Assembly: GCA_036794395.1 (NCBI GenBank)
Contig: DAIRGS010000046.1
Span: forward strand, 1 to 33,412
Direction: 5' to 3'
Length of the DNA: 33,412 nt
DNA from: DASXMX01 sp036794395
Lineage (GTDB): Bacteria > Planctomycetota > Phycisphaerae > Tepidisphaerales > Tepidisphaeraceae
Part shown: in pieces, positions 7,240-15,046 of the stretch
Layout: each line of letters begins with the position of its first letter
How positions within the stretch are numbered: position 1 is the stretch's first letter
Translations under genes and position numbers: made by a program
The notes under the pieces: generated by a model
What the model was told of the DNA's origin: nothing
Database searches by the model: none
Seen by the model: the letters and a program-made list of their open reading frames with translations, nothing else

Positions 7240-9633
7240 ATGCGACATACGCTGCACCTATTGCTTTGGGTTGCCTGCGGTCAGTTGATTCCGACTCCTG
7301 CCTCAGAGGCGGAATCCCTGCTGGATTTACGCTCGGCGGCGGTTCTGGCGCCGGATGACTTGAAGCCGACGGAGAAAAAGGCCGTCGAGATGCTTCTCGA
7401 TGAGGTGGAGGTGAGAACGCAGATTCGGCCGGGGTTGGTGCATTCGTGGCCGAAGGATTCTTCGCCGGTGGTTGTTGTGGGAACTGCGGCGTCGTTGAGG
7501 GGGTTGGCCGGCGAGCATGGCATTACGTTTCCGGCCGCGATAACCGCCGCCGAGGGTTATCACGTTATTAGCGTTCGCAACTCAGTCTGGGTCATTGGAA
7601 ATGATTCCCGTGGGGTGTTGTTCGGCGTTGGCCGGTTGTTGCGCGAACTTTATCTCTCGCGCCAGCGGATCGAATTGCAGACGCCGGTTCGGATCGATAC
7701 CTCGCCCGCGATGAAGATTCGCGGGCATCAGCTGGGCTATCGCCCCAAGTGCAATTCGTACGATGGCTGGACGGTCGCGCTGTGGGAGCAGTACATTCGC
7801 GATCTGGCGGTGTTTGGGTGCAATACGATCGAGTTGATTCCGCCGCGATCAGATGATCAGGCGGACAGTCCGCTGTTTCCGTTGCCGCAGATGCGGATGA
7901 TGAGCGAGATGTCCCGGCTGGCCGACAGCTACGGTCTGGATGTTTCGATCTGGTATCCGGCCATGGACAACGACTACACCAAACCGGAGACGGTGGACTT
8001 TGCGCTGAAGGAATGGGCCGGGGTCTTTTCCAAACTGCCGCGTGTCGATGCTCTGTTCGTGCCGGGCGGAGATCCGGGCCACACCCGCCCAAAGCCGCTC
8101 TTTGCCCTTCTGGAAAAACAGGCGGCGAACCTCCATCGCTTCCATCCGAACGCACAAATCTGGTTGTCGCCGCAGAGTTTCGACCAGGTGCAGCTCGATG
8201 AATTCTTTGACCTGCTTCGCCAGGAGCCGGCATGGCTCACCGGGATTGTTTACGGGCCGCAGGTGCGGATTCCGCTTTCAGAATGCCGCCGGCTCACGCC
8301 CGCGAGGTATCCGATTCGCAGCTACCCGGACATCACGCATACGCATCATTGCCAGTATCCGGTGCCCGATTGGGATTTGGCTTTTGCCGTCACCGAAGCG
8401 CGCGAGCCCATCTGCCCGCGGCCAACCCAGATGGCCAACATCTTTAAGCTGACGCGATCCGATACAACAGGCTTTGTGACCTATTCCGAAGGGTGCAACG
8501 ACGATGTAAATAAAGTGATTTTCAGCGCGCTGGGGTGGGATCCGGATAGCGATATTACGAAGGTGTTGCGGGAATACAGCCGGTATTTCATCGATCCGCA
8601 TTTCGAGAACGACTTCGCCAACGGCCTTCTCGATCTAGAGCAAAACTGGAATGGGCCGGTGGCATTGAACAACGGGATTGAATCGACGCTCAAGCAGTTC
8701 GGTGACATGGAACACAATGCTTCACCTCGCGTGAAGCTCAACTGGCGTTTTCAGCAGGCGCTTTATCGGGCAAACTACGACGCATTTGTTCATGCGCGAC
8801 TCGAATATGAATCGAAGCTTGAGCGCGAGGCGCTGGCCGCGCTGGTTGGAGCCGACGAGAAAGGCTCAGCCGTCGCAATTGAATCGGCCCGACAGATCCT
8901 CAACAAGGCGGTGAGCGAACCGATTGCATCGGGTATTCGCGCCCGAACTTTTGAGCTGGCCGAGGCGCTGTTTCAAAGCATTCGGATGCAGCTGAGCGTG
9001 CAGCGATACGGCGCCCAGAGCGTTCATCGCGGCGCGAATCTGGACCGGATCGATACGCCGCTCAACAATCGGCTCTGGCTGATCAAGCAGTTCGAGGAAA
9101 TCCGCAAGCTCGACACCGAACCGGCACGCCGGGCGCGCCTCAAAGAAATTACCCACTGGTCCGATCCCGGCCCCGGCGGCTTTTACGATGACCTGGGTGA
9201 TCCAACCCATCAGCCTCACCTGGTTCCCGGCACCGGCTGGAAAGCCGACCCGGATTTCTATCACACCCCGATGGTTCGGGTGGAAGACCGTTCCGAGGGT
9301 GGCACGGGACTTCCGATCACGTGGTGGAGCACGGTCGGCACGCTCTTCGATGAGCCGCTCCGAATGCGGTATGAGGGGCTTGATTCGAAGGCGCAGTACA
9401 AGGTTCGCGTCGTTTATCCACCCTCAGGGAGCGGTTCGCTCGTGAGGCTTGTGGCGAACGAGAAGTTTGAAGTCCACCCGCCGCTTCGCAAAGAGTCCCA
9501 GATCCTCGAATACCCCATTCCCCCGGAAGCCACGGCTACCGGGCGCCTTGATCTCGCCTGGCATCCTGAAACCGGCCGGGGGCATGGCGGGCGCAACGTC
9601 CAGGTGGCGGAAGTGTGGATTATTCGGCAATGA
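7240..9633 (+). CDS. Large secreted glycoside-hydrolase-like protein
   Basis: The ATG at 7240 has AAGGA 6 nt upstream and opens a signal peptide (MRHTLHLLLWVACGQ), giving 797 residues. Residues about 35-150 look like the N-terminal domain shared by GH20 and GH67 enzymes (VVVVGTAASLRG, GYHVISVRNSVWVIGNDSRG, FGVGRLLREL). From about 155 to 455 a TIM-barrel-like region follows (HQLGYRPKCNSYDGW, DALFVPGGDPGH). A helical part spans about 500-640, and a beta-rich C-terminal domain about 643-797 may bind carbohydrate. The barrel is not one I can assign to a numbered family, and I cannot name catalytic acids. It is likely to act on a polysaccharide outside the cytoplasm. No partner gene is immediately adjacent. 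Confidence 0.75.
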   Translation: MRHTLHLLLWVACGQLIPTPASEAESLLDLRSAAVLAPDDLKPTEKKAVEMLLDEVEVRTQIRPGLVHSWPKDSSPVVVVGTAASLRGLAGEHGITFPAAITAAEGYHVISVRNSVWVIGNDSRGVLFGVGRLLRELYLSRQRIELQTPVRIDTSPAMKIRGHQLGYRPKCNSYDGWTVALWEQYIRDLAVFGCNTIELIPPRSDDQADSPLFPLPQMRMMSEMSRLADSYGLDVSIWYPAMDNDYTKPETVDFALKEWAGVFSKLPRVDALFVPGGDPGHTRPKPLFALLEKQAANLHRFHPNAQIWLSPQSFDQVQLDEFFDLLRQEPAWLTGIVYGPQVRIPLSECRRLTPARYPIRSYPDITHTHHCQYPVPDWDLAFAVTEAREPICPRPTQMANIFKLTRSDTTGFVTYSEGCNDDVNKVIFSALGWDPDSDITKVLREYSRYFIDPHFENDFANGLLDLEQNWNGPVALNNGIESTLKQFGDMEHNASPRVKLNWRFQQALYRANYDAFVHARLEYESKLEREALAALVGADEKGSAVAIESARQILNKAVSEPIASGIRARTFELAEALFQSIRMQLSVQRYGAQSVHRGANLDRIDTPLNNRLWLIKQFEEIRKLDTEPARRARLKEITHWSDPGPGGFYDDLGDPTHQPHLVPGTGWKADPDFYHTPMVRVEDRSEGGTGLPITWWSTVGTLFDEPLRMRYEGLDSKAQYKVRVVYPPSGSGSLVRLVANEKFEVHPPLRKESQILEYPIPPEATATGRLDLAWHPETGRGHGGRNVQVAEVWIIRQ

Positions 9634-9667
9634 GGATACCACCGGACATCACGTTAGGGTTATATCC

Positions 9668-9694
9668 TTGACCATATATTCTCACCATTATATT
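9668..9694 (+). promoter_or_regulatory. Possible promoter of the zinc-ribbon/methyltransferase pair
   Basis: TTGACC at 9668-9673 and TATATT at 9689-9694 lie in an AT-rich stretch (TATATCC, CATATATTC) before the ATG at 9704. The spacer is 15 bp, short for a sigma-70 promoter. The leader would be only a few nucleotides, again close to leaderless. Confidence 0.35.
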
Positions 9695-9703
9695 CTCGGT
9701 GAT

Positions 9704-9865
9704 ATGGCAAAGATAACACTCGAAGGGTTCCAGTGCGAACGCTGCGGTCACAAATGGTTGCCAGCCGATATAAAAAAACCGCCGCGTGTGTGCCCTAAAT
9801 GCAAAAGCCCCTACTGGGAGCGACCGAAGAAAGACGCTGGCAGGAAGGGGCCGAAACATGCCTAA
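9704..9865 (+). CDS. 53-residue zinc-ribbon protein
   Basis: A small protein with Cys11-x2-Cys14-x15-Cys30-x2-Cys33 (FQCERCGHKW, VCPKCKSPYWERP) and a basic tail (KKDAGRKGPKHA). It probably binds one zinc and perhaps nucleic acid. Its last 8 bp overlap the start of the methyltransferase, whose ribosome site lies inside this gene, so the two are translated together. Its position ahead of a restriction-modification pair suggests a controller or accessory role; that is inference. The frame is open further upstream, but that part overlaps the previous gene and lacks a sensible start. Confidence 0.75.
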   Translation: MAKITLEGFQCERCGHKWLPADIKKPPRVCPKCKSPYWERPKKDAGRKGPKHA

Positions 9866-11000
9866 ACAAATCACCCACGCGAAATCCCCACCGTTGTCCC
9901 CAACCACCGCCGTCAAGGTTTTGGGCCGAAAAACAGGGCTAAACGGGAAGGGTCGAAAGAGTTATCCACAGTTGTCGCCAGCCAAGTTTTCCAGTAGAGA
10001 GTTAGCCTTGGGTCGATCGGGTAGGATGCCCTCAGCAACTGCACAGAACTCGATGATTCCGCTTCCGCTCGATAAGCCGATGCCGCCAGCGCCTGTCTTT
10101 CGCCACGGGTCCGCCGTTCTATTCCAATCCGATGCTTTGGATTGGCTCGCGACTCAACCTCCAAACAGCATTCACGCGGTATTGACCGATCCGCCCTACG
10201 GACTGGTCGAATATTCGGAAATCGAACAGGAGAAAATGCGGAGCGGGCTCGGTGGCGTATGGCGAATCCCGCCATCGTTCGACGGGCACCAGCGGGCACC
10301 GCTTCCCCGTTTCACGACGTTAGACGCGCAGGATTTGAACCGGCTGGCGTCGTTCTTTCAGGCATGGGCCACGAAGCTCTATCCCGTTCTGGTTCCGGGA
10401 GCGCACGTTTGCGTTGCCTCACAGCCGCTCGTCTCGTATCTCGTGGCAAACGCGATCGTCAATGCCGGGTTTGAGCGCCGCGGGGAAATCATCCGCCTTG
10501 TAATGACCATGCGCGGCGGCGACCGTCCGAAGAATGCGCATCAGGAGTTTCCCGACGTCAGCGTGATGCCGCGTTCAATGTGGGAGCCGTGGCTGTTGTT
10601 CCGCAAACCCGTTGAGGGGCGGGTGCAAGACAACCTGAGAATCTGGAAAACAGGTGGACTGCGGCGACCGTCTGAGGATCGACCTTTCGGAGACGTAATC
10701 CGCTCCGCGCCCACCCACAAAAACGAACGGGCAATTGCCAACCATCCGAGCCTGAAACCACAGAAGTTTCTCCGCGAATTGGCGTGGGCAATGCTTCCGA
10801 TGGGGGAGGGCGTCATCCTGGACACGTTCGCGGGAAGCGGATCGACGTTAGCGGCGGCGGAGGCGGTAGGATATTCCAGCGTTGGCGTTGAGCTTGACGA
10901 CCTCTACATCGAAATGGCCAAAGGCGCTATACCGCGACTGGCGGCAATCGATAAAGCCAGTTTTCCCGAAACTTTGTCAGACCTGTTCGATCAAGAGTAG
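9858..11000 (+). CDS. Beta-class DNA adenine-N6 methyltransferase
   Basis: This is likely to methylate adenine in a specific DNA site and protect it from the nuclease encoded opposite. It has 380 residues from the ATG at 9858, preceded by AGGAAGGGG. Motif IV is DPPY at 111-114 (LTDPPYGL), and motif I follows near the end as FAGSGST at 324-330. That order (IV, recognition region, X, I) is the beta class, as in HinfI and CcrM enzymes. HPSLKPQKFLRELAW before motif I is the usual motif X. The first about 65 residues are basic and unlike the family core; an internal ATG at NSMIPLPLDKP could be the start. The last 74 bp overlap the nuclease gene on the other strand. The recognition sequence cannot be read from the protein. 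Confidence 0.88.
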   Translation: MPKQITHAKSPPLSPTTAVKVLGRKTGLNGKGRKSYPQLSPAKFSSRELALGRSGRMPSATAQNSMIPLPLDKPMPPAPVFRHGSAVLFQSDALDWLATQPPNSIHAVLTDPPYGLVEYSEIEQEKMRSGLGGVWRIPPSFDGHQRAPLPRFTTLDAQDLNRLASFFQAWATKLYPVLVPGAHVCVASQPLVSYLVANAIVNAGFERRGEIIRLVMTMRGGDRPKNAHQEFPDVSVMPRSMWEPWLLFRKPVEGRVQDNLRIWKTGGLRRPSEDRPFGDVIRSAPTHKNERAIANHPSLKPQKFLRELAWAMLPMGEGVILDTFAGSGSTLAAAEAVGYSSVGVELDDLYIEMAKGAIPRLAAIDKASFPETLSDLFDQE

Positions 11001-11544
11001 CGGTGCGCGTGCCCAACTCCCCGCGATTATTCTTTCGGAAATCCGCCGTTGTGACCTGCGACAAATACGCTTCGGTGAACATCATGGGCCGTCGATCCTT
11101 GGCCGGTTCCGTTTCGTTATCCACGCTGTAAACCCACACGCAAAACCACTGGTCGCGAGCCCCGTGGGTATCGACCGCGCCGCCCTTCTTTCGGGTGGTC
11201 TTTATCTCAATTCCCATCTCACCGGACTTTACGCTGTTGTCGGGGTAATGCCCCTTTACGATCAGGTCCGGGTGCCCATTGTGGTAGGCATTGCTGCAAA
11301 GGGACCGGGAGTGCGTTGCCACACTGGACGTGAGCATATCGGACAGGAGCCCGGACATATTCGCCGGTCGGAGGGTATCGTCAAGCCGGGACAGCCCCCG
11401 GCCCTCCATAAGGCTGTTCACGTCGTAAAAGAAATCGTAAATGTCCTGCATCGCCAAGCCAAAATCCTCGATCCGGAGGTTGAATGGCAGGTGTAGTTTA
11501 GTGTTGAACGCATCGCGGTTAGGGATCATCCTCTGGACGGCCAT
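10927..11544 (-). CDS. Probable PD-(D/E)XK restriction endonuclease
   Basis: The protein has 205 residues from the ATG at 11544; a TTG at 11583 would add 13. The motif GHPDLIV, then 19 residues after its Asp the triad end EIKTT, is the classic PD-(D/E)XK nuclease active site (Asp, Glu, Lys). No other domain is seen. It lies tail-to-tail with the methyltransferase and overlaps it by 74 bp, which makes a type II restriction-modification pair the simplest reading. The family could also be a repair or phage nuclease, but the neighbour argues for restriction. There is no clear ribosome site; an upstream TATTAT could be a -10. The start codon is uncertain. Confidence 0.72.
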   Translation of the reverse strand: MAVQRMIPNRDAFNTKLHLPFNLRIEDFGLAMQDIYDFFYDVNSLMEGRGLSRLDDTLRPANMSGLLSDMLTSSVATHSRSLCSNAYHNGHPDLIVKGHYPDNSVKSGEMGIEIKTTRKKGGAVDTHGARDQWFCVWVYSVDNETEPAKDRRPMMFTEAYLSQVTTADFRKNNRGELGTRTATLDRTGLTKFRENWLYRLPPVAV

Positions 11545-11700
11545 ATGACCGGGATGATAATACCTGTAAGGCAATCCCGCCAAAGCGTCATTCGTTCTGT
11601 TGTGCAGCCCCCCGACGCTTTGTGCAAATCAGTCCCTGTGGTGCGACACCGGCGAAGAGGCACTCTTCGGTACCGTATGGCCGATTCGGCGCATAAAAGT

Positions 11701-11752
11701 GTCGGCGGGTGGCGAAGGAGGGGGGGAGCCTTCGCCGGGGAGGACCGCCGAC
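11701..11752. repeat. Two-step GC-rich inverted repeat in the gap 11545-11976
   Basis: GTCGGCGG (11701-11708) pairs with CCGCCGAC (11745-11752). Inside it GGCGAAGG (11711-11718) pairs with CCTTCGCC (11729-11736), closing a G-rich 10-nt loop. It could be a REP-type element or an island edge. The rest of this 432-bp gap shows no gene I can support; open frames there have no protein-like composition. Confidence 0.6.
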
Positions 11753-11976
11753 ATACCCATATTACATCGATTGTCATAAAGTGAAATGGGTAAAAATACC
11801 TATTCAAACGCCAGAATGTCACTCGTCCATCGACTTCACGTCCCGATGGATTGTCTGAACCCGCTTTGTGCTATTTGAGGGCAACAGACGGGAAGTCGAA
11901 CCCCCGCCAACGGTACTAAGCATGCAGAACCGGCTGTTCACGCGAAGGGCAAGTGTTCGCCGATGCCGTAATTGAC

Positions 11977-12546
11977 ATGCGTAAGACCCCCCTACTGGTT
12001 GTGCTGCTGTTTGTAACGGCCTTGGCCGGTGGAAGTGCGTTTGCGCAACGCGCTCAAGTGCCGCAAAGAAGCCGGCAGCGGCCCAACAATCAGACGGCCC
12101 GCCAACCGCGCATATCCGGCAACTTTGCGTTTCAGGCCCGCAGCCTCCCCGCTGAATATTCGGTGCTCCTGACTCGCACGCTTTTTGCCAAGAGCCACGT
12201 CTCGGCAGATACATCGGTTCGCTCTACAGCAAACACCAACAATGGCCCTCGGCGGGTGCCCGATGTGGTGTTCCGCGGGGCCATGCGAGAAGGACTGCAT
12301 TACCTGGCCGGGATCGAAAACACCGGTATGCGGGGATCGACCAGCACCAAATGGCTTTCCGAGGGGGAAACGGTTCGCCCGTCAGGAATTGAAATCAGCC
12401 AGATCGCTCTGGATCATCTGATCGTTGTCCATCGCGGCAGCCGCAAGCTGGTCAGAATTGGACAGGCGATCGATGCCGGCGAAATCATCGCCAGCCCTTC
12501 GACAATGCCCATCATCGCCAACGCTCCGCGCCCAACGGTGGAATAA
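11977..12546 (+). CDS. Secreted GspC/PilP-like protein, paralogue of the 5718 gene
   Basis: The protein has 189 residues starting MRKTPLLVVLLFVTALAGGS, a signal peptide or anchor. After a basic Gln/Arg-rich stretch comes YSVLLTRTLFAK, the kind of segment that precedes the homology region in GspC-type proteins. A beta domain at about 100-175 follows: FRGAMREGLHYLAGIE, WLSEGETV, GIEISQIALDHLIVV, KLVRIGQAID. The same ordered motifs occur in the 115-residue protein at 5718-6065. The GspC/PilP link is an inference from the pattern. It lies 92 bp before the ECF sigma gene in the same direction and may share its transcript. No ribosome site is evident; an open frame reaches 8 codons further up. Confidence 0.75.
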   Translation: MRKTPLLVVLLFVTALAGGSAFAQRAQVPQRSRQRPNNQTARQPRISGNFAFQARSLPAEYSVLLTRTLFAKSHVSADTSVRSTANTNNGPRRVPDVVFRGAMREGLHYLAGIENTGMRGSTSTKWLSEGETVRPSGIEISQIALDHLIVVHRGSRKLVRIGQAIDAGEIIASPSTMPIIANAPRPTVE

Positions 12547-12638
12547 CCCCGTCCACCGGCATCTAGCCCAACCCATTCAAATCTTTTTAATCGCGCTGGA
12601 AAAACCATGATTGGCGGCGTCTAACCTTCGACGCGGCC

Positions 12639-13133
12639 ATGATGGACCCGGCGGAACTGACCCATTGCTTCGATCGAAACGCTGCCGCGATGATCCTTTA
12701 CGCGCGGCAATGGCTCGATTCTGCCGGGGCGGAAGACGTGGTGCAGGAATCGTTTGTTCGTCTGATGCTTTCCACCCGATGTCCGGAAAACGTGAAAGCG
12801 TGGCTGTACCGGACGACGCGGAACCTGGCGATCAGCCAGTGGCGATCCGGGCGGCGCCGTCAGCAGCGCGAACAAGCAGTGGCGCGGGTCGAGCCCCTTT
12901 TGGAGTGCCACGAGGGCGATGCAGCTGATGCGCAGATTGCCGTCAATGCACTGGAGAGCCTCTCGGACATTCAAAGGGAGATCATTGTCCTGCGGATCTG
13001 GGGGCAGCTGAAGCTCGCCGAGATTGCCGGCGTTGTGGACGCCCCGGTTTCCACCGTTTTTCACAACTATCAACAAGGCTTGCGCGAGATTCGAAAACGT
13101 TTGGGTATCCCATGCAAGAACGAGAACGACTAG
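12639..13133 (+). CDS. ECF-type RNA polymerase sigma factor
   Basis: This 164-residue protein should direct RNA polymerase to a small set of promoters. Region 2 is at about 10-75 with the core-binding helix AEDVVQESFVRL and NVKAWLYRTTRNLAISQWR. Region 4 is at about 100-155, LSDIQREIIVLRIWGQ then LAEIAGVVDAPVSTVF as the helix-turn-helix. Two ATGs in tandem (12639, 12642) could start it; no Shine-Dalgarno precedes them. The end overlaps the next gene by 22 bp, and two further genes follow closely, so this looks like a four-gene operon. The target promoters are not visible in the window. Confidence 0.88.
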   Translation: MMDPAELTHCFDRNAAAMILYARQWLDSAGAEDVVQESFVRLMLSTRCPENVKAWLYRTTRNLAISQWRSGRRRQQREQAVARVEPLLECHEGDAADAQIAVNALESLSDIQREIIVLRIWGQLKLAEIAGVVDAPVSTVFHNYQQGLREIRKRLGIPCKNEND

Positions 13134-13606
13134 ATCCGGCGGACGAGGAAGTTGAACATTTACTGACGAAGCTCAGCCCCACAGCGCCATCGCGACTGCG
13201 GGCCTCGCATGTTTTATTCGAAGCCCAGCGCAGGCGCGATCGATATCAACTTTGGACGTGGCGGGGAATTGCCGCAGCCTTGGCAATAGCTTTGATCGCC
13301 CAGTTTTACATGAAATCGGTTCATCATGACGTTGCCACGGGAGATGGCCATGTGAACCCGACCGTCGTCGTTTCAACAACGACCCCGCATGTCGGCCCGA
13401 CTCGAAACATATTGGCTGACCTCACGGGTGATGGATATGTCGCGACGCGCAATCGCAGCCTCGCATTCGGTGTACCGTCCATCACCGCAACGGGCGATCC
13501 CGCAGCGCCGCCCGCGCCCCGGCTTCACGCGATCGACAGCAAAGTCGCAGAGCCGGCCTCGTTTCTTGAACTTTTGGTGGGCCTCGAACCTAAGGGGCGA
13601 TCATGA
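13112..13606 (+). CDS. Single-pass membrane protein, possible anti-sigma partner
   Basis: The protein has 164 residues: a charged N-terminal part (about 1-46), one membrane segment near 47-68 (WRGIAAALAIALIAQFYM) and a Pro/Thr-rich external part. The gene overlaps the sigma gene by 22 bp and the next gene by 4 bp (ATGA). Small single-pass proteins in this position are often anti-sigma factors, but no zinc-binding HxxxCxxC motif is present, so that role is inferred from position and topology only. No recognised domain. Confidence 0.7.
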   Translation: MQERERLDPADEEVEHLLTKLSPTAPSRLRASHVLFEAQRRRDRYQLWTWRGIAAALAIALIAQFYMKSVHHDVATGDGHVNPTVVVSTTTPHVGPTRNILADLTGDGYVATRNRSLAFGVPSITATGDPAAPPAPRLHAIDSKVAEPASFLELLVGLEPKGRS

Positions 13607-14997
13607 GATTTTTACATATCATCCTGGTGAGTCTTTGCGGCTCAATCGTGTTTACCTGTGTGCCACGTACCGCAATTGGCGCTGAATATGGAGACGGTGA
13701 GACGGTCGAGATCACTCTTCATCCTCAATCGCCCAGTGAACCCAATCTCAAATATCGCCTCATTCCCGCTCGCTCGGACCTGGGTCCGGGGAATGCCGCT
13801 CAGGCGTATCTTCTCGCATTCGGACGGCACATCGACGGGCTGGGGTTTTCACCTTTTTATGACATGATTCGCGCGGATACGAATACGTTCCCGCTCGAGA
13901 AGGCCCGCACGTTTATCAGCCAGAGCGATGCCCAAACAGCCCTTGGCTATATCGAACTGGCAAGCCGCCGCGAAACCTGCACGTGGGACTTGCCTGACAG
14001 GGAACAGGGAATCGACACCCAGACGTTTAACGATTTGAATCGGGCCGCCCAGTGGTACGGCGGACTACTGTCCCTTCGGGCTCGGGTTGCCATCGCCGAC
14101 GGGCAATTCGATGAGGCCCTACATACATTGCAGACCGGTTTAACCTTAGGCAAAAATCTTTCTGAGGGAGCGCCACTCGCGCAAGCGCTCGACGGGATCT
14201 ATGTCGATGCCCTGATGCTGGCCGACGTTCAGCAATTGATTCAGAAGCCTGGCGCGCCCAACCTTTACTGGCCCCTCATGAACCTGCCGCGACGGGTCGG
14301 GCAGCTTCGGGCGACGATGGAGGCGGATGCGGCAATGCTGTACCGCACGCTTCCGGGGCTGCGGCATGCCGAGCGACTGAGCGCGGACCAGGCCAAAGAG
14401 GTGCTGGAGCGACTGCGGTCGATGGCCGGTAAACGGGATTCGATTGATGTTGAGCTCATCGCCGCAATGATGCGGGCCTACCCAACTGCCAAACGCGGCC
14501 TGGTTGAGGCGAAACTGCTGACGGCGGAGGAGGCCCAGACACTGCCGGCCAATGCGGTGGTGCTTGCATGGTACCACACGCGATATCGCCAGGCGCTGGA
14601 TCGGCTGGATAAGTACCTCGGCCTCGCACCCCAACCGGCTTACATCGGATCGTTCGAAGCGATGCTGGAGAGTGAGCGAAATGGGGATGGGTTTAATCCG
14701 ATTTTCGCGACCGTGCTCCGGTATCCTGAGGCGATCCTTCAATTTGCCGTGGCCGACCGGCAAATCGCGATGCTTGCGATTGTGGAAGCCATCCGCGCTT
14801 TCGCGGCGGCCCATGGCGGCGCGCTGCCGAGCGGGTTGGACCAGTTGTCTCCGCAGACGCCCGCGCCCATCGATCCGGTCACGGCCACACCGTTTAGCTA
14901 TCAAGTCGTCGATCAAGTCGCGACGCTAAAGACTCCGCCGCCCAACGATTTCGGGCCACCTCCAACACAGACCTGGCACATTCATATCGCGCGATAA
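13603..14997 (+). CDS. Secreted protein with helical repeats and a pseudopilin-like C-terminus
   Basis: The protein has 464 residues with a signal peptide (MRFLHIILVSLCGSIVFTC). The start ATG overlaps the previous stop (ATGA) and has AAGGGG upstream. The middle is helical, with a TPR-like unit ARVAIADGQFDEALHTLQTG at about 166-185. The end, about 385-450, reads VEAIRAFAAAHGGALPSGLD, then PIDPVTATPFSYQV, the pattern seen in globular parts of type II pseudopilins and many planctomycete secreted proteins. The role is unknown. It belongs to the sigma-factor operon and is probably exported. Confidence 0.72.
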   Translation: MRFLHIILVSLCGSIVFTCVPRTAIGAEYGDGETVEITLHPQSPSEPNLKYRLIPARSDLGPGNAAQAYLLAFGRHIDGLGFSPFYDMIRADTNTFPLEKARTFISQSDAQTALGYIELASRRETCTWDLPDREQGIDTQTFNDLNRAAQWYGGLLSLRARVAIADGQFDEALHTLQTGLTLGKNLSEGAPLAQALDGIYVDALMLADVQQLIQKPGAPNLYWPLMNLPRRVGQLRATMEADAAMLYRTLPGLRHAERLSADQAKEVLERLRSMAGKRDSIDVELIAAMMRAYPTAKRGLVEAKLLTAEEAQTLPANAVVLAWYHTRYRQALDRLDKYLGLAPQPAYIGSFEAMLESERNGDGFNPIFATVLRYPEAILQFAVADRQIAMLAIVEAIRAFAAAHGGALPSGLDQLSPQTPAPIDPVTATPFSYQVVDQVATLKTPPPNDFGPPPTQTWHIHIAR

Positions 14998-15046
14998 ACC
15001 CTTTTGTGACGAAAGAAAGCAAACCCTTTTTATGACAGGAGGATCT

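Noticed and set aside
11526..11822. A 98-codon minus-strand frame upstream of the nuclease
   Set aside because: It runs through the GC-rich hairpin at 11701-11752 and has no protein-like pattern.
11890..11907. A tRNA T-arm-like stretch on the minus strand (GGGGGTTCGACTTCCCG)
   Set aside because: No anticodon arm, no matching acceptor stem and no CCA; only a possible att-like remnant.
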